Shown here in pieces: positions 34,639-37,500 of a DNA stretch of 37,500 nucleotides; position 1 is the stretch's first letter; each line of letters begins with the position of its first letter. This stretch comes from Symbiodinium natans. Taxonomy: Eukaryota > Sar > Dinophyceae > Suessiales > Symbiodiniaceae. The stretch covers positions 157,501 to 195,000 of the forward strand of contig CAJNDS010002441.1 in the NCBI GenBank assembly GCA_905221605.1, in the 5' to 3' direction. The notes beneath the pieces were generated by a model. It was not told the origin of the DNA. It saw only the letters and a program-made list of their open reading frames with translations, and did no database searches. The translations under genes and the position numbers were made by a program.

Positions 34639-34795
34639 ACCCTGAACCACGAGCCCTTGAACCACAAGTTTTGACCCTGAAACCCTACGCCTAAACCCTA
34701 AACCCTAACCCCCTATGCCGTACACAAAACCCATGGAAACCCGATGCCCTGAACCCTAAGCCCTGACCCTTCAACCTGAATCGCTTCACCTACAG

Positions 34796-34930
34796 GCAAA
34801 GGCCTTCCTCACTTCAGTGAAGACAGACGTAGGCCAGTCTGATCGAGACCAAAACCCTGAACATGAAACCCTTGAGAAACCGAAACCCTCGCCGAAGCTT
34901 CATCCCCGAGCCCCAACCGCTTTGAAGTAA
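34796..34930 (+). CDS. Terminal exon, charged and proline-rich
   Basis: After CGCTTCACCTACAG| the frame reads AKAFLTSVKTDVGQSDRDQN, PEHETLEKPKPSPKLHPRAP, TALK and TAA 34928-34930. It contains three decayed CCCTGAA-like motifs in frame, so either the telomere-like sequence was exonised or the resemblance is fortuitous. Confidence 0.5.
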   Translation, partial: AKAFLTSVKTDVGQSDRDQNPEHETLEKPKPSPKLHPRAPTALK

Positions 34931-35105
34931 TAGAAGGTTTGTAGGGTTTATGCGGGGCAACATCCCAAGGTTTTTTTTCGGGCTTGGGGAGCCCTAAACC
35001 CTAAACCCTGAACCCTAAACTGCAAACCCTAAACCCTAAACCCTAAACCCTAAACCCTATTAAACCCTAATTTGGAGGGTATAAAGGGTCCGCCGTTTTT
35101 GCCAG

Positions 35106-35178
35106 GTGGTCGACTCCGCGCCGATGAGTAAATGGGCTGGTGACCACCCTTCGAGCAAAAGAAGAGCTCGAGAGTTTG
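35106..35178 (+). CDS. Exon with good splice sites
   Basis: After CCGCCGTTTTTGCCAG| the frame reads VVDSAPMSKWAGDHPSSKRR then AREF, ending G|GTATGG (phase 0 to 1). The intron that follows opens with a TTTAGGGGG array. Basic, probably an internal exon. Family unknown. Confidence 0.5.
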
Positions 35179-35179
35179 G

Positions 35180-35403
35180 TATGGGGGTTTAGGGGGTCTA
35201 GGGGGTCTAGGGGGTGTAGGGTGTTTAGGGGGTTTAGGGGGTTTAGGGTGTTTGGGGGGTTTAGGGGGTTTAGGGTGTTTAGGGGGTTTAGGGGGTTTAG
35301 GGGGTTTAGGGGGTTTAGGGGGTTTAGGGCGTTCAGGGGGTTCAGGGGGTTTAGGGGGTTTAAGGGGGTTTAGGGGGTTTAGGGTTTAGGGTTTAGGGTT
35401 TAC
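35180..35403 (+). repeat. Array homogenised to TTTAGGGGG (9-bp unit)
   Basis: About 20 units of TTTAGGGGG with variants (TCTAGGGGG, TTCAGGGGG, TTTAGGGTG), then three 7-bp units. The GFRGFRGFRG peptide predicted here is a repeat artefact. Confidence 0.9.
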
Positions 35404-35459
35404 GAGGTCGGGCTGCGAGCTTGCAAGGCTCGCAAGGTTTCTGGATCCTAGGGGCTGAC

Positions 35460-35625
35460 ATATGAAGCAGGGCATATATTTCTTGTACCCCCAAAAGGAC
35501 ACCAGGTATATACACTCACCAATATGAAAACGGAGCCTTAGGTACACTCACAAATAACAGTAACGTAAACCCTGCTTCATATAGGGTTTATTTCTAGCAC
35601 TTATAGGGCTAGGCACCTGGTGCCC
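35460..35625. repeat. Family N nested foldback
   Basis: TATGAAGCAGGG (35461-35472) pairs with CCCTGCTTCATATA (35570-35583), and CACCAGGT (about 35500) pairs with ACCTGGTG (about 35615). Two overlapping inverted pairs, possibly nested insertions. Confidence 0.65.
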
Positions 35626-35874
35626 AGAGCATTGCCTAGCTACACGTCCAGAAGTAAATTGTAGCTCGCCGCGCCTCGCGGCTTTTCAGTCTGCTTAAGG
35701 GGTTCGAGCTTAGGGTTTGAGGCTTTCCTAAACCCCAAACCCTAAACCGCCCCTCTTACGGCTTAGGGTACAAGCCTCAACCCTCCACCCTCAGCCCCCT
35801 ACCCAGCCTCTCCGCATTTCGGGGAGGATCATAGGGCCCATTCCCCCACGATGCCTACGAAACCCTCAACCTAA

Positions 35875-36020
35875 TCCCTAAACCCTAAACCGCCCTAACC
35901 CTAAACCCTAAACCCTAAACCCTAAACCGAAACCCTAAACCCTAAACCCTAAACCCTAAACCCTAAACCCTAAACCCTAAACCCTAAACCCTAAACCCTA
36001 AACCTAAACCCTAAACCCAG
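35875..36020 (-). repeat. CCCTAAA tract (about 20 units)
   Basis: Mostly perfect, with CCGAAA and CCTAAA variants. From 35400 to 36160 I see only repeats and short ambiguous spacers. Confidence 0.9.
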
Positions 36021-36164
36021 ACCTTCGGACCATGGTTTGTGAATTCGGGAGTTTCGGTTGTTGGGATTTAGTTTAATTAGGGTTCAGGGATTTGGGTTTA
36101 GGGTTTAGGGTTTAGGGTTAGGGTTTAGGGTTTAGGGTTGTTTTTTGTGGGTAGTTGAAAGCAG

Positions 36165-36190
36165 AGGATATGAGTACAACAAATTCTGGC
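36165..36190 (+). CDS. Micro-exon with consensus donor GTAAGT
   Basis: Acceptor TTGAAAGCAG|, then 26 nt, then GGC|GTAAGT, the only perfect consensus donor seen. Reads DMSTTNSG or GYEYNKFW depending on phase. Confidence 0.35.
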
Positions 36191-36307
36191 GTAAGTGCCT
36201 GTGCCTTCAAGTCGGGGTACCTAAGAACCCTACACATCCAAACCCTAAACCCTAAACCCTAAGCCAGTGGGCTGGTCCCCTAGACCCTAGATTCCTGTCA
36301 ACCCTGC

Positions 36308-36417
36308 TTGGAGGTTCATGGGCACATATGAGTAGCGATATAAGCAGCGTAACTATGGTTATACCCTTGTTTAGGGTACTTATATCCCCACTTGTACGTA
36401 CCCATGAAACCTCAAGT
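36308..36417. repeat. Family E foldback
   Basis: CTTGGAGGTTCATGGGCACA pairs with TACGTACCCATGAAACCTCAAGTA. The interior AACTATGGTTATACCCTTG recurs in the copy at 23728-23848. Confidence 0.8.
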
Positions 36418-36639
36418 ATGCCCTACTTAGGGACTGGGTGGGAAACCTTTATACCCTTTTTGGTTGTATACATTCCTACTATATACAAAAGGTTAACCCG
36501 TTAACTTTAACCCTGAGCCCTAAACCCTAACCCTTAACCAGGGGGCTGGTCCCCAATATCCCTATACTTAGTATTGGGATACTATAATCCCCTATAGAAC
36601 TGAAAAGTGTACACTTTTTGGGGCTTATGAACTCAGCAA

Positions 36640-36777
36640 CACCCTAAACCCTAAACCCTAAACCCTAAACGCTAAACCCTAAACCCTAAACCCTAAACCC
36701 TAAACCCTCAACCCTCAACCCTAAACCCTAAACCCTAAACCCTAAACCCTAAACCCTAAACCCCCCCCCCCCCCCCC
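36640..36777 (-). repeat. CCCTAAA tract ending in a poly-C run
   Basis: About 17 units run into 17 C (36762-36777), mirroring the poly-G/TTTAGGG junction at 3397-3416. Confidence 0.9.
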
Positions 36778-36843
36778 ATGCAACCCATGCAACCCAACGA
36801 CGCAGGAGCCACGCTCGGCGCGGCGAGCTTCAGCACCTACAGG
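36778..36843 (+). CDS. Possible exon, ATG after poly-C
   Basis: ATG directly after the C run: MQPMQPNDAGATLGAASF then STYR, donor AGG|GTCTGC. An alternative acceptor at ACGACGCAG| is present. Family unknown. Confidence 0.3.
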
Positions 36844-36864
36844 GTCTGCGGCTTAGGGATTGAG

Positions 36865-37035
36865 GGTTTAGGGTTTGGGGTTTGGGGTTTGGGGTTTAGG
36901 GTTTGGGGTTTAGGGTTTAGGGTTTGGGGTTTAGGGTTTGGGGTTTAGGGTTTGGGGTTTAGGGTTTGGGGTTTAGGGTTTAGGGTTTAGGGTTTGGGGT
37001 TTAGGGTTTGGGGTTTAGGGTTTAGGGTTTGGAGC
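36865..37035 (+). repeat. Alternating TTTAGGG-TTTGGGG array
   Basis: A near-regular 14-bp dimer (TTTAGGGTTTGGGG) is repeated about ten times, a higher-order unit. A family C fragment follows (37070-37170), then TTTAGGG units at 37290-37440. Confidence 0.9.
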
Positions 37036-37500
37036 TTGGGGTTCAAGCTTCATCTTCAGCTTCCTATAGGCCCTCATTCCCTTTTTTTTGTGGGGGGGGG
37101 AGGGGGGCGGTAGGCTCCCTGATCATCCCCTTTAAACCAAAAAAGGGCACCCCCTTTTTTTGTTCATTCCTATGTTACTTGTGGGTCTAGCTTCGTAACT
37201 CAGTGTGTAAGGCTTAGGGCTTTAGGGCTTGATTGCAGCTGCGGTGCCAGAGATTAAGGCTCCAGGTGCTCAGGTGTTGTTTTTGGGCTTGGGGTTTAGG
37301 GTTGAGGGTTGAGGGTTATGGGACTGCTTTGGCTTTTGAGCCTTTAGGGCTGTAGGTTTTGAGAAGTTTGGCGCTGAGGGTTGGGGGTTTAGGCTTTAGG
37401 GTTTAGGGTTTAGGGTTTAGGGTTTAGGGTTTAAGGAGTTTTTCTTGGAATCGCAGGTTGGTCGGGTTCCAGGGTTGTAGAGTGGATGGAGACTGTCAGG

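Noticed and set aside
35140-35373. GFRGFRGFRG protein
   Set aside because: Translation of the TTTAGGGGG array beyond the true exon end at 35178.
4024-37440. Frames containing LGFRV, NPKP or TLNPKP motifs
   Set aside because: These are the reading frames of TTTAGGG and CCCTAAA units. I discounted them even when attached to longer frames.
1-37500. Subtelomere or true chromosome end
   Set aside because: Tracts are short, on both strands, scattered throughout and flanked by exons or duplicated targets. No terminal array is present.
1-37500. tRNA, rRNA, CRISPR, bacterial operon signals
   Set aside because: Searched by eye on both strands; nothing convincing seen.

Overview
The window is eukaryotic nuclear DNA. 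Three things dominate it. (1) Dozens of interstitial blocks of the plant/algal-type telomere repeat TTTAGGG/CCCTAAA, on both strands, occur every few hundred bases. (2) Roughly a dozen families of short (about 90-230 bp) foldback (MITE-like) elements are present. (3) Between these lie many short, non-repetitive stretches that read as spliced coding exons. Most contain no ATG and end at GT donors or begin after pyrimidine-AG acceptors. The repeat type and the intron-dense, repeat-packed genes suggest a photosynthetic protist. A prasinophyte green alga with a repeat-rich genome (Cymbomonas-like) or a dinoflagellate would fit, but the sequence alone does not decide this. I see no bacterial operons, rRNA, tRNA or CRISPR.

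Coding content was judged by protein-like open frames, splice signals and intron-phase agreement between neighbouring exons. Most supported exons lie on the + strand. The best multi-exon models are: 881-2024 (+), ending in a three-helix membrane segment; 5742-7348 (+); 8146-8583 (+), with an apparent frameshift; 11669-13765 (+), up to eight exons; 15309-15914 (-), with an ATG exon and phase-matched introns; 16127-16492 (+); 17553-18917 (+); and 32954-33276 (+), where one 105-bp intron is almost pure telomere repeat. Between 19.9 and 27.0 kb a series of + strand exons carry recognisable ankyrin-repeat motifs (TPLHLAA-, TEVVSLLL-, DIVALLVEA-type). This is the only protein family I can name with confidence. 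A possible small - strand gene lies at 23124-23480, inside the ankyrin interval. From 29 to 36.9 kb come further short exons, including a putative signal-peptide start exon (29258) and long terminal exons (34321-34638, 34796-34930).

The most interesting observation is the relation of the telomere tracts to genes and to the foldback elements. Several tracts are flanked by 10-43 bp duplications of the target, and two of these interrupt foldback elements whose sister copies are uninterrupted. At least six exons end exactly where a tract begins (G|GTTTAGGG), so the tracts behave as introns or as intron-resident inserts. Some foldback families carry GT or AG at their termini and coincide with predicted introns (introner-like). 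Tract units are also array-specific: TTTAGGGG, TTTAAGGG, CCCTAAG, CCCTATAAA, TTTAGGGGG. Exact splice models need transcript data. In this GC-balanced sequence the antisense frame can also look protein-like, and confidences are set accordingly.
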